Assembly (NCBI GenBank): GCA_965230755.1
Contig: CBDDLT010000024.1
Span: forward strand, 186,001-250,000
DNA length: 64,000 bases
Direction: 5' to 3'
Origin: DATFJT01 sp965230755
Lineage (GTDB): Bacteria; Bacteroidota; Bacteroidia; Chitinophagales; Saprospiraceae
Shown here: one piece after another, positions 36,396 to 43,731 of the stretch
How the letters are laid out: each line of letters begins with the position of its first letter
Position numbering within the stretch: the first letter of the stretch is position 1
Notes under the pieces: generated by a model
What the model was told of the DNA's origin: nothing
The model's input: only the letters and a program-made list of their open reading frames with translations
Database searches by the model: none
Program-made: the position numbers and the translations under genes

Positions 36396-37286
36396 ATGAA
36401 AACTAATGAGAAAAAAAGCCCAGCGAGGGGATCTAAGCAGGTAGAGAAGGTAGAAGCGCAATCTACTACTCAGAAAGAAAAGCCAGAGGTAGTTGATCAG
36501 AAAGCAGAACAAAAAGAAGTAAAAACTGCTGTACAGAATACTTCTAAGGAAAAAGCAATATCTGCTGAGCATCAAGCTCAACAAATATCTGAACTGCAAA
36601 ACTTGACAAAGTCCTTAATTGAATCTGTTCAGCACTTTGAGGCAGAAAAAGCACGAGATACTGCTTATTACGATACTCTATCAGAAGTAAAATCAGCAGC
36701 AAATGCTCTAATTGTGTCGCAAACCAGTCCCAGAGAAAATCAAAGATTCATACCTGTCCCAAGACCTAATCCGGAAGCCAAGGACTGTGATTCTCCATGC
36801 GGATGTGTTTCGGATGAATGCTGCACTTACGAGTTGATTTTGACTAAGGTGAGGATTACTTCGATGCAAAATGAAATTCCTGGGGATAGCAATCTCGGCT
36901 CGATGGAAATTAGAGTTTTTGCTCATGTGGATGGAATTGGGACTGTTGTTCCCGGTATGTTTTCTACCCTTACTCTACATAAACCATTGGGGAATCCGGC
37001 TTTGTGGACTTCGGTAAATTCTGTTATTCGTGAGGTATCAGTCCCTAAGAATGTAACCAGAAGTTTTACTGTGGTAGTTGATGGTACCGAAGTGGAACAT
37101 ACCACGGCAGAGAACTTAGCATTTATAAAGGATGAGCACGGGTCAAACTCTGGTTCTATTTCTTTGAATTGCTGTGGCATCATCCCAGAAATCAATGTTG
37201 AGGTTCCTTTTACTGCTGGTGGAATGGCATTGGGAAATAGAGGTTCAATTGAAGTCCGAATTTCCGCTCGGAAAAAGTGCTGTTAA
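36396..37286 (+). CDS. Protein of unknown function: charged N-terminal half, Cys-rich C-terminal domain
   Basis: The 296-residue protein begins with a Lys/Glu/Gln-rich low-complexity stretch to about residue 60. A helical, possibly coiled-coil segment follows (about 60-110), then a domain opening with dense cysteines (CDSPCGCVSDECC) and ending with NCC and RKKCC. The domain between looks like a beta-sandwich (SMEIRVFAHVDG, SVPKNVTRSFTVVVDG). No signal peptide is seen. I do not recognise the family. I use the ATG at 36396 rather than TTG at 36390. It lies divergent from the ECF sigma gene and is closed by a strong terminator. Confidence 0.6.
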   Translation: MKTNEKKSPARGSKQVEKVEAQSTTQKEKPEVVDQKAEQKEVKTAVQNTSKEKAISAEHQAQQISELQNLTKSLIESVQHFEAEKARDTAYYDTLSEVKSAANALIVSQTSPRENQRFIPVPRPNPEAKDCDSPCGCVSDECCTYELILTKVRITSMQNEIPGDSNLGSMEIRVFAHVDGIGTVVPGMFSTLTLHKPLGNPALWTSVNSVIREVSVPKNVTRSFTVVVDGTEVEHTTAENLAFIKDEHGSNSGSISLNCCGIIPEINVEVPFTAGGMALGNRGSIEVRISARKKCC

Positions 37287-37305
37287 TAAGACTAAGAGAA
37301 CAACT

Positions 37306-37341
37306 AAAAATAGAATGGGGCTTTATGCCCCGTTCTATTTT
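37306..37341. terminator. Bidirectional terminator between the Cys-rich gene and tetR
   Basis: A 15-bp stem (AAAATAGAATGGGGC against GCCCCGTTCTATTTT, one G-T pair) with loop TTTAT carries A runs on one side and T runs on the other. It can stop transcripts from both converging genes. Confidence 0.85.
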
Positions 37342-37344
37342 ATT

Positions 37345-38019
37345 CTATGCCAACATCTTCTCCTTATAAAACTTAAGAAGTGTCACGACCTCTTCATAGC
37401 TCTGATCAGCAATATGAATATCCGTTAGTTTAGGAAGATGTTCTGCGAAATAGATCTGATTATTGGCCATTTCAAATAAGTTACTGGCGAAGGAATGAGG
37501 GTAGGGGAATTTTGGATTGATTTCATGGATGACATCGGCAACTTTTTGAATGAGCTGCTTGTAGCTGCGGAAGAATCCATCCTTGTTTTCTTCATCAACA
37601 TTTTTTGTATGATAGGCCTTGGACGCTTCTGAAATAATGAGATGATGAAGAAGTTTCTCATTAACGAAATCAACTTTTGGATTTTCCTTAGTGGCATCGA
37701 CAAAATTCTCAATAATGATATCCAAACGCTTATTCGGGTCATCAATATTCTTAGTGTTATAGTCAATGAGATAACTAACCCAATTCCAGTACCAAACAAC
37801 AAGATATAGAAGTAGAAGATGCTTGTTTTCAAAATATCGGTAGAGCGATGTCTCGTTAGAGTTCATCTTCATCGCCAACTTTTTGAAATTAAAAGCCTCA
37901 AAGCCGATCTCATCAATCAAGATGATACTCTGGCTGATAATCTTACGGCCCAGTTCGGTCTGCAGTGGATCCCGCAGTGAAAGTCCTTTAGGAATCTCTA
38001 TGTCGGAAATGATCAACAT
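37345..38019 (-). CDS. TetR family transcriptional regulator
   Basis: The 224-residue protein starts MLIISDIEIPKGLSL. Its N-terminal helix-turn-helix region reads GRKIISQSIILIDEIGFEAFNFKKLAMKMNSNETSLYRYFENK in parts, typical of TetR. The C-terminal ligand-binding part is all-alpha. A longer frame reaches 38262 but its extra 81 residues are unlike the family and overlap the sulP promoter. The gene is divergent from the SulP transporter. The 15-bp palindrome at 38098-38112 is the likely operator, which predicts control of sulP and perhaps of itself. Confidence 0.85.
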   Translation of the reverse strand: MLIISDIEIPKGLSLRDPLQTELGRKIISQSIILIDEIGFEAFNFKKLAMKMNSNETSLYRYFENKHLLLLYLVVWYWNWVSYLIDYNTKNIDDPNKRLDIIIENFVDATKENPKVDFVNEKLLHHLIISEASKAYHTKNVDEENKDGFFRSYKQLIQKVADVIHEINPKFPYPHSFASNLFEMANNQIYFAEHLPKLTDIHIADQSYEEVVTLLKFYKEKMLA

Positions 38020-38025
38020 ACGACA

Positions 38026-38033
38026 CAAATTTA
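38026..38033 (-). promoter_or_regulatory. Possible -7 box of the tetR gene
   Basis: On the minus strand TAAATTTG matches TAnnTTTG six bases before the start at 38019. A TTG lies 23 bases further upstream, slightly beyond the usual spacing. Confidence 0.35.
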
Positions 38034-38086
38034 GATAATATTTACTTTTCGTTGAACAATATTTACTTAATGATGTTAAAGTCCTA

Positions 38087-38117
38087 TTGATTTCAATGTA
38101 AGTATTACTTACTTTTG
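38087..38117 (+). promoter_or_regulatory. Promoter of the SulP gene (TTG-N20-TACTTTTG)
   Basis: TTG at 38087-38089 and TACTTTTG at 38110-38117 have the 20-base spacing of Bacteroidota promoters. The start codon follows 36 bases later. The palindrome at 38098-38112 lies between the elements and overlaps the -7 box. Confidence 0.6.
38098..38112. promoter_or_regulatory. 15-bp palindrome, likely TetR operator
   Basis: GTAAGTATTACTTAC has perfect 7-bp arms around one central base. Bound repressor would block the spacer and -7 box of the sulP promoter. Related half-sites (AATATTTACTT) recur at about 38037-38047 and 38058-38068, nearer to the tetR side. Confidence 0.6.
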
Positions 38118-38153
38118 AAAAAGTATTCATACATTTAGGGACTAAAAAAATAG

Positions 38154-39764
38154 ATGATGAAATTCTATCTACAAAATTTAAAGAATGATATACCTGCTTC
38201 CATAGTTGTATTTCTGGTAGCGGTACCTTTGTGTTTGGGAATAGCACTGGCCTCAGGAGCACCTCTTTTTTCTGGAATTATTGCCGGAATCGTAGGTGGA
38301 ATTGTAGTAGGGGCGTTGAGTGGTTCTCAACTTGGAGTTAGTGGACCAGCAGCAGGCTTGGCTGTTATTGTTTTAACTGCTATTCAGGATCTTGGAGCTT
38401 TTGAAATTTTCCTTCTCGCTGTAGTAATCGCGGGAATATTTCAATTTCTACTTGGTGTTTTAAGAGCAGGGATTATCGGATATTATTTTCCTTCTTCGGT
38501 GATCAAGGGAATGTTGGCCGGTATTGGTGTTATAATATTTTTAAAGCAAATTCCTCATGCCTTAGGTTATGATAAGGATTTCGAAGGAAATTTGGCCTTT
38601 TCACAAGCGGATGGCCACAATACTTTTTCTCAGTTTTACTACATGCTTGAGGGAATTACTCCCGGTGCGGTATTAATATCAGTAGTTTCTATTGCGATCC
38701 TGATCTTGTGGGAGCAGAAATTCATGAAGAAAATTTCTCTTTTCAAAATCATTCAAGGTCCATTGGTTGTGGTTGTTTTAGGTATTATTCTAAGCCAAGT
38801 GTTGGCGGGATCATATTTAGGTCTAAAGACTGAGCAGGTCGTATCTATTCCTGTTGCCGAAGGTTTTGCAGGTTTTCTAGATCTTTTTACGCTACCGGAT
38901 TTCTCCCATTGGAATAATCCAAAGGTTTATGTGACGGCTATTACCTTAGCTGTTGTCGCCTCATTGGAAACTCTTTTGTGCCTGGAAGCAACGGATAAGC
39001 TCGATCCTCTAAAGAGAGTAAGCCCAGCTAATCAAGAATTACGCGCTCAGGGTATAGGAAATCTTCTTTCAGGATTAGTAGGTGGTTTACCGGTTACTCA
39101 GGTAATTGTGAGAAGTTCTACGAACATCTTATCAGGAGGAAAAACAAAGGTCTCTGCTATTTTGCACGGAGTTATTCTATTAGGTAGTGCTTTGGCTTTG
39201 CCAAATATTCTAAATATGATACCACTATCCTGTTTGGCAGCAATCCTATTTCTCGTAGGTTACAAATTGGCTAAACCAAGTTTGTTCAAGGAAATGTATG
39301 CTAAGGGCTGGTCGAATTTCATTCCTTTCATCGTAACGATCGTAGGTATTGTAATGACCGACTTACTAATAGGAATAGCGATAGGAATGGTGGTTGCCAT
39401 ATTCTATATTCTTTACAACAATTATAAAAAGCCTTTCTTATTCGAAACGGACGATAGCAAAACTAAAAATGATGAAATCGTCATCAAACTTCCTCAAGAT
39501 GTTACTTTCTTGAACAAGGCCAATATTCAAAGAGCTTTGAATATTATTCCGGATAACAACAAAGTAGTGATTGATGCTTCTAAATCCATCAATATTCATG
39601 CGGATGTGGTTGAAATCATCGAAGAATTTGAGATTAATGCCAAGGAGAGAAATATTCATGTAGATATCATAGAAAGAGAGATTAAGAATATGAAAAAATC
39701 TCCTATCAAGTCTTTCGAAAACTCAGTTGGGCAGTTTAAGATAGAACCTGTACAGGCAAATTGA
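38154..39764 (+). CDS. SulP family anion transporter with STAS domain
   Basis: The 536-residue protein has the SulP membrane domain with many hydrophobic helices in residues 12-430. It includes the signature VPLCLGIALASGAP near the N-terminus and the NQELRAQGIGN motif. A cytoplasmic STAS domain covers about residues 445-510 (VTFLNKANIQRALN, KVVIDASKSINIHADVVE). Family members carry sulfate, bicarbonate or other anions. The ion cannot be assigned and no carbonic anhydrase or sulfate gene is adjacent. The start could be either of two ATGs (38154 or 38157). Control by the divergent TetR protein is likely, and a terminator follows. Confidence 0.9.
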   Translation: MMKFYLQNLKNDIPASIVVFLVAVPLCLGIALASGAPLFSGIIAGIVGGIVVGALSGSQLGVSGPAAGLAVIVLTAIQDLGAFEIFLLAVVIAGIFQFLLGVLRAGIIGYYFPSSVIKGMLAGIGVIIFLKQIPHALGYDKDFEGNLAFSQADGHNTFSQFYYMLEGITPGAVLISVVSIAILILWEQKFMKKISLFKIIQGPLVVVVLGIILSQVLAGSYLGLKTEQVVSIPVAEGFAGFLDLFTLPDFSHWNNPKVYVTAITLAVVASLETLLCLEATDKLDPLKRVSPANQELRAQGIGNLLSGLVGGLPVTQVIVRSSTNILSGGKTKVSAILHGVILLGSALALPNILNMIPLSCLAAILFLVGYKLAKPSLFKEMYAKGWSNFIPFIVTIVGIVMTDLLIGIAIGMVVAIFYILYNNYKKPFLFETDDSKTKNDEIVIKLPQDVTFLNKANIQRALNIIPDNNKVVIDASKSINIHADVVEIIEEFEINAKERNIHVDIIEREIKNMKKSPIKSFENSVGQFKIEPVQAN

Positions 39765-39816
39765 CGGGGATTCGACTTTTACCAGATATAAATCAGTTTT
39801 GACCAACTATAAAGTC

Positions 39817-39850
39817 AAAGGGACAAGCTATAAAGTTTGTCCCTTTTTTT
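39817..39850 (+). terminator. Rho-independent terminator of the SulP gene
   Basis: AAAGGGACAA and TTGTCCCTTT form a 10-bp stem with a ten-base loop, followed by a T run. Confidence 0.85.
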
Positions 39851-39942
39851 GTTTTCGATCATTATATCTTGAGAATACTCATGCAGCATTAGAATAGAGC
39901 TGCGGATTTTATTGATGATTACTTCAAATAAACAGCACGACT

Positions 39943-40830
39943 ATGAAAAACCTTATTCTAATACTTTCTTTCTTTCTATTGACTTGTGTCGAATTAAAAT
40001 CCCAAGATTATATCCCACTTGTACAAGAGGGTGCAACCTGGATTTATTACGGTTATGGAGAGTGGGCGGACAGAAAATATGCACTGCACATCTTAGGTAC
40101 CGAAGAGCGGAATGATGAACTTTATCACAGAGTTCTGTTTTATCACCTCGCAGATTCTGTAACAACGGGTTCACCTGAGTTGGCAGGTTTGTTGAGAGAA
40201 GAAGATAAAAGAATCTATGGTTATGGCCATTATGAGTTGAACATTTCTTCTCCGGCGATAGAAATCTCTCCATGTGGCGACCCAAATGAGGAGGATTTGT
40301 ACTTTGATTTTAATCAAGAGCCCGGAGATACAATTAATTCGTGTATAGCATTTATCCCTGACATAGCCATTGATTCAACATCATCGAATGTAATATTCTA
40401 TGAAGTACGAAAGGTGTACCATTTAAGCAATGCTTATGATATGCAGTTGATCGAAGGAATTGGATCCAATCTCGGAATTATTGACGGTATTGGATTTGCT
40501 CAACACGCAGCAAAAGGTCTATACCTCAGAAAGCACTGTATAGGTAGCATTGATGAATGTGTAAATCTCACTTCCAGCCATGAAAATTTAGTGGAAGCTT
40601 TCGATATTTTTCCCAATCCCGTACAGGATCAATTGACGGTAAAAGCTTCGATGGAGCAACTGGACAAAGCACATATTTACAATGCTCAAGGTCAAATTTT
40701 GATTGCTCAGGAAATTAATTCTGAGCTAGATCTGAATATTTGCACGTCTTCTTTACGTCCTGGATATTATATACTTCAGCTAATTTCTAAGGATAATAAA
40801 CCAGTGATCAAACCATTTATTAAGAGTTGA
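39943..40830 (+). CDS. Secreted protein with T9SS type A sorting domain
   Basis: The 295-residue protein has a signal peptide ending CVELKSQ. An uncharacterised domain of about 190 residues follows (YIPLVQEGATWIYYGYGEW). The last 75 residues form a type IX secretion sorting domain of type A, opening FDIFPNPVQDQLTV and ending GYYILQLISKDNK. The middle domain occurs in many Bacteroidota T9SS proteins of unknown role. It stands alone after the SulP terminator and is followed on the other strand by a terminator hairpin. Confidence 0.8.
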   Translation: MKNLILILSFFLLTCVELKSQDYIPLVQEGATWIYYGYGEWADRKYALHILGTEERNDELYHRVLFYHLADSVTTGSPELAGLLREEDKRIYGYGHYELNISSPAIEISPCGDPNEEDLYFDFNQEPGDTINSCIAFIPDIAIDSTSSNVIFYEVRKVYHLSNAYDMQLIEGIGSNLGIIDGIGFAQHAAKGLYLRKHCIGSIDECVNLTSSHENLVEAFDIFPNPVQDQLTVKASMEQLDKAHIYNAQGQILIAQEINSELDLNICTSSLRPGYYILQLISKDNKPVIKPFIKS

Positions 40831-40844
40831 ATTATTATTGGTAT

Positions 40845-40881
40845 AAAAAAAGGTCGGTCATCCCATGGGGATAAACCGACC
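40845..40881 (-). terminator. Rho-independent terminator for a minus-strand transcript
   Basis: On the minus strand GGTCGGT with ACCGACC and an inner ATCCC/GGGAT-type stem form a long hairpin followed by seven T residues. It sits 26 bases past the stop of the small minus-strand frame at 40908, which supports expression of that region. Confidence 0.75.
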
Positions 40882-40907
40882 GCAATTGTACCACACAATC
40901 AACTATC

Positions 40908-41096
40908 TTAATAAAGGCGCATCGCTACGTTAATTACGCAATGCCCTCCTGGCTTTTCGGTTTTGTGATTGAGTAGGCTGGAGCTAGTGAAATTAATGCC
41001 GTAAGCTGTAGTGTTAAAAAGCCTACTTCTAGAACCACGGGTTAATACAAGTAAGGGCAGAAAAGATACAGTTAATAGTGATTGAATGGTTTTCAT
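40908..41096 (-). CDS. Possible 62-residue exported small protein
   Basis: The frame starts at the ATG at 41096 with MKTIQSLLTVSFLPLLVL, a plausible signal-peptide-like leader, and continues to NVAMRLY. A strong terminator lies just downstream on the same strand, and a near-consensus TAGTATTG box lies upstream. The protein is not recognised and lacks a conserved motif, so a non-coding small RNA from the same span is an equal alternative. Confidence 0.4.
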   Translation of the reverse strand: MKTIQSLLTVSFLPLLVLTRGSRSRLFNTTAYGINFTSSSLLNHKTEKPGGHCVINVAMRLY

Positions 41097-41252
41097 AATA
41101 TTCAATATTCCATACAATACTATAGATTCACTTAAACCAGTTTACGCTGCTCAAATGGTCTCATTTTTTTGAATGATATATCCTTTATTGATGTCAAAAC
41201 AGGTGCTAATAAACTGGAAATGTTAGGGTTGTAGCGCTTGTATTTAATGGAT

Positions 41253-41295
41253 AAAAAATAAAAAAAGCTCTAAAGGCATCGATTTCCTTTAGAGC
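41253..41295 (-). terminator. Rho-independent terminator ending the seven-gene minus-strand run
   Basis: GCTCTAAAGG and CCTTTAGAGC form a perfect 10-bp stem. On the minus strand it is followed by seven T residues and then a further AT-rich stretch. It lies 38 bases past the stop of the cyclophilin gene. Confidence 0.9.
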
Positions 41296-41333
41296 TTTTG
41301 ATCTAAGACCCAATTTTGGAATCTAAAAAATTC

Positions 41334-42161
41334 TTATTCGATAACGCTCACTTTCATGGCAACATCTGCTACAGGTCTGTTAGAACCAGGTGTAACTTCA
41401 ATGCCAGCAATAATATCGATGACTTCCATACCCTGTACAATTTCTCCAAATACAGTATAGTCATCATCTAAAAATGGCGTCCCGCCAATAGTGGTATAAG
41501 ATTCTTTTTGTTCATCTGAAAACTTGAAGTCTCCTTCTTCAGCTTTGTATTGAGCTACCAAACGATCTTGAATTGTTTGAAGCGCTTGTTGATCTTGTGC
41601 AGCCTGTAACTGCTGAATGGTGTCTAAAAGATCCTTGTTCTCTTCCAAAGTAATGTGAGTTTGTACTTTACCCATTACCTTTCTCATTGTCATGTCATTT
41701 TCCAACTGGGACAATTCCTCAGGAGTATAAATTTTTCCTTGAACGATATAGAATTGAGATCCACTGGATTTCTTTTCGGGATTGACTTGGTCACCCTGTC
41801 TTGCAGCAGCTAAAGCTCCCTTCTTGTGTATGGCTCCAAATTCTGCATCTAGGGTATATCCCGGTCCACCGTTACCCAGTCTGGCTTGCGGGGTAGCACC
41901 TTTACTTTCAGGGTCTCCTCCTTGTATCATAAAGTCTTTCATAACTCTGTGGAAAAGAGTACCGTCGTAAAAACCCTCTTTGGCCAATTTTACAATATTG
42001 TCCCTGTGCTTTGGAGTGCTGTTGTAAAGCTTGAAAATCATGTCTCCGTGGTCCGTGGATACTTTAATATATTTAAAGCCTTCCTCTTGCCATTCATTTT
42101 GTTGGCCATTGGTGCATGATATTGCCAGGACAAGGCTCGCCACAAATAATACTAATCTCAT
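41334..42161 (-). CDS. Cyclophilin-type peptidyl-prolyl isomerase lipoprotein
   Basis: The 275-residue protein has a lipoprotein signal (VLAISC, Cys 16) and the cyclophilin fold. Motifs include LFHRVMKDFMIQGGDP, GSQFYIVQG and VFGEIVQGMEVID. About 85 residues are inserted between the SQFYIVQG strand and the FGEIV strand, holding long helices (about residues 150-235). This is a known feature of some Bacteroidota cyclophilins. It is predicted to catalyse proline isomerisation during envelope-protein folding. It is the last gene of the run that starts at 51430, ten bases after the small conserved protein, and is closed by a strong terminator. Confidence 0.88.
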   Translation of the reverse strand: MRLVLFVASLVLAISCTNGQQNEWQEEGFKYIKVSTDHGDMIFKLYNSTPKHRDNIVKLAKEGFYDGTLFHRVMKDFMIQGGDPESKGATPQARLGNGGPGYTLDAEFGAIHKKGALAAARQGDQVNPEKKSSGSQFYIVQGKIYTPEELSQLENDMTMRKVMGKVQTHITLEENKDLLDTIQQLQAAQDQQALQTIQDRLVAQYKAEEGDFKFSDEQKESYTTIGGTPFLDDDYTVFGEIVQGMEVIDIIAGIEVTPGSNRPVADVAMKVSVIE

Positions 42162-42171
42162 AAATGTTTTT

Positions 42172-42507
42172 TTAATTGAAATATTTAATAATGTTCTTTT
42201 TCAAGATATATTCTTGCTCCTTAACTCCTTTTACGTCTAATTTATTCTTCAAGGCATAATGTGGCCATCCATCCGCGTCTCTGCCTTCAAAAACATAAAT
42301 GCCATCAAAGCTCAGTAATTTACAGATCGCGATATGCATTAGATCCTGCTTTTCTTCTTTCGAAAACTTCTCCTTGAATTTTCCCAACTCGTTGATGCCG
42401 ATTAAAAAAAGTATGGCGTTGAGATCAGGTAAAGTTTTTTTACCGAATTTATCCTTCACATAGTGTCTGATCTGGAGCCACTCAAAATCAAATTGCCAAT
42501 CTTCCAT
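42172..42507 (-). CDS. Conserved Bacteroidota protein of unknown function
   Basis: The 111-residue protein reads EDWQFDFEWLQIRHYVKDKF, then LPDLNAILFLIGINELG, KEEKQDLMHIAICKLLS and a C-terminal DADGWPHYALKNKLD. I recognise this pattern as a conserved, uncharacterised family in the phylum. There is no signal or membrane segment, so it should be cytosolic and mostly helical. It lies nine bases after the permease stop and ten before the cyclophilin start, so it is co-transcribed. Confidence 0.65.
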   Translation of the reverse strand: MEDWQFDFEWLQIRHYVKDKFGKKTLPDLNAILFLIGINELGKFKEKFSKEEKQDLMHIAICKLLSFDGIYVFEGRDADGWPHYALKNKLDVKGVKEQEYILKKNIIKYFN

Positions 42508-42516
42508 GACTAATTT

Positions 42517-43731
42517 TTACCGGGTATCAATTAAGGAATCCAATTGATATGCGCGATTACCTGCGGGCAAAGATGATAAAATACCGAGAATTATTACAAC
42601 GATTCCTATTGGAAGAAAGTCAGAAAACCTCATTTCTACTGGATAAGACTGAAATGGCATCGATGGATCTATACTGATCAAGCCATAGTTTTTCTGCAAA
42701 TAATATATGATCAAAGCAAAAATTACACCTATTACAAAGCCAATAATACTCATCATCAAGCCCTGAAACAGAAATACCTTTCTAGCTGAATCATCTGCCA
42801 AGCCCAAAGCTTTCAGTATGCTCAAGTCCTTTTCTTTTTCCATAATGACCATCCACATGGATCCCGTCATATTAAAAGAGACAAGCAAGAGAGCCAAACT
42901 CAGAATAGCAAATCCTACCCATTTTTCAATATTCATCAATTTTAAGAAGGATGATTGTTGTTCCCTTCGATCCTTAACGGTAAAGTCATTTCCCAATACA
43001 TTTTTGAGTTTTTGCTTAATCTCCTCAAGATCGTTTTCAGCTTGCACCCCAATCTCCAACGCGCTTATTTCTCCTTTTACATTCAGTATTCTTTGCGCGT
43101 ACTCAAGAGAAGTTATGACCATTTTCTGGTTTTCTTCATCGGAAAGATTGAACTTTCCAATGGGTATTAGAGCCCATCTGGAAAACGGTTTGTCCAGTGC
43201 CGTTTTCTTTTTTGATCGCATATAGACTTGAATGGGTTCGAACATATTCTTGTAGCCTACCTGTAACTTGCTGGAGAGGAGTTCTGATACATAGGCAGCC
43301 GGTTTGCCCCCAACTTCGAATTCTAATCCGTCATTTTGAGCAAATTGATCAGTTTGGATGACATTGCTGAACTCCGAATCCACTCCTTTAATAATTCCTA
43401 CGTCTCTTTTGTCAGCATATTCGAAAAAAGCAGTTTCTTCCACCGTTTGGCTAATCGCCTTAACTCCTTGTATTTTTCCTATTTCAATGAGTTGTTCTTC
43501 AGATAGCTTGAAGTGTTTTCCCTCTTCAGGCATGATCTTGATATCAGGATTGAATCGATCAAACATCTCCAGAATTATTCCTTCAAATCCGTTGAAAACT
43601 GCGCTCACAAGAACGGTGGAGCAGGTGCCCACAGCTATTCCGACAACAGCGATGATCGAGATCAGGTTGATGGCATTGCTCTTCTTTTTAGAGAAGAGAT
43701 ATCGTTTCGCTATGTCCCATTCTAATCTCAA
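42517..43731 (-). CDS. LolC/LolE-like ABC transporter permease (FtsX family)
   Basis: The 404-residue protein has one N-terminal membrane helix (NLISIIAVVGIAVGTCSTVLV). A periplasmic MacB-core domain covers about residues 45-265. Three C-terminal helices follow within the FtsX domain (WVGFAILSLALLLV, KVFLFQGLMMSIIGFVIGVIFALIIYYL in parts, LPIGIVVIILGI). This is the layout of the lipoprotein-release permease that extracts lipoproteins from the inner membrane. The matching LolD ATPase gene is not in the window. It overlaps the GH3 gene by four bases (ATGA), so the two are translationally coupled. Confidence 0.85.
   Translation of the reverse strand: MRLEWDIAKRYLFSKKKSNAINLISIIAVVGIAVGTCSTVLVSAVFNGFEGIILEMFDRFNPDIKIMPEEGKHFKLSEEQLIEIGKIQGVKAISQTVEETAFFEYADKRDVGIIKGVDSEFSNVIQTDQFAQNDGLEFEVGGKPAAYVSELLSSKLQVGYKNMFEPIQVYMRSKKKTALDKPFSRWALIPIGKFNLSDEENQKMVITSLEYAQRILNVKGEISALEIGVQAENDLEEIKQKLKNVLGNDFTVKDRREQQSSFLKLMNIEKWVGFAILSLALLLVSFNMTGSMWMVIMEKEKDLSILKALGLADDSARKVFLFQGLMMSIIGFVIGVIFALIIYYLQKNYGLISIDPSMPFQSYPVEMRFSDFLPIGIVVIILGILSSLPAGNRAYQLDSLIDTR

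Noticed and set aside
30837..37286. CHAT region considered as part of a CRISPR type III-E (Craspase-like) system
   Set aside because: No Cas protein, CRISPR array or gRAMP-like gene is present, and the CHAT protein has a signal peptide.
38020..38262. N-terminal extension of the TetR gene to 38262
   Set aside because: It would run through the divergent promoter/operator and into sulP; the internal start gives a standard TetR N-terminus.
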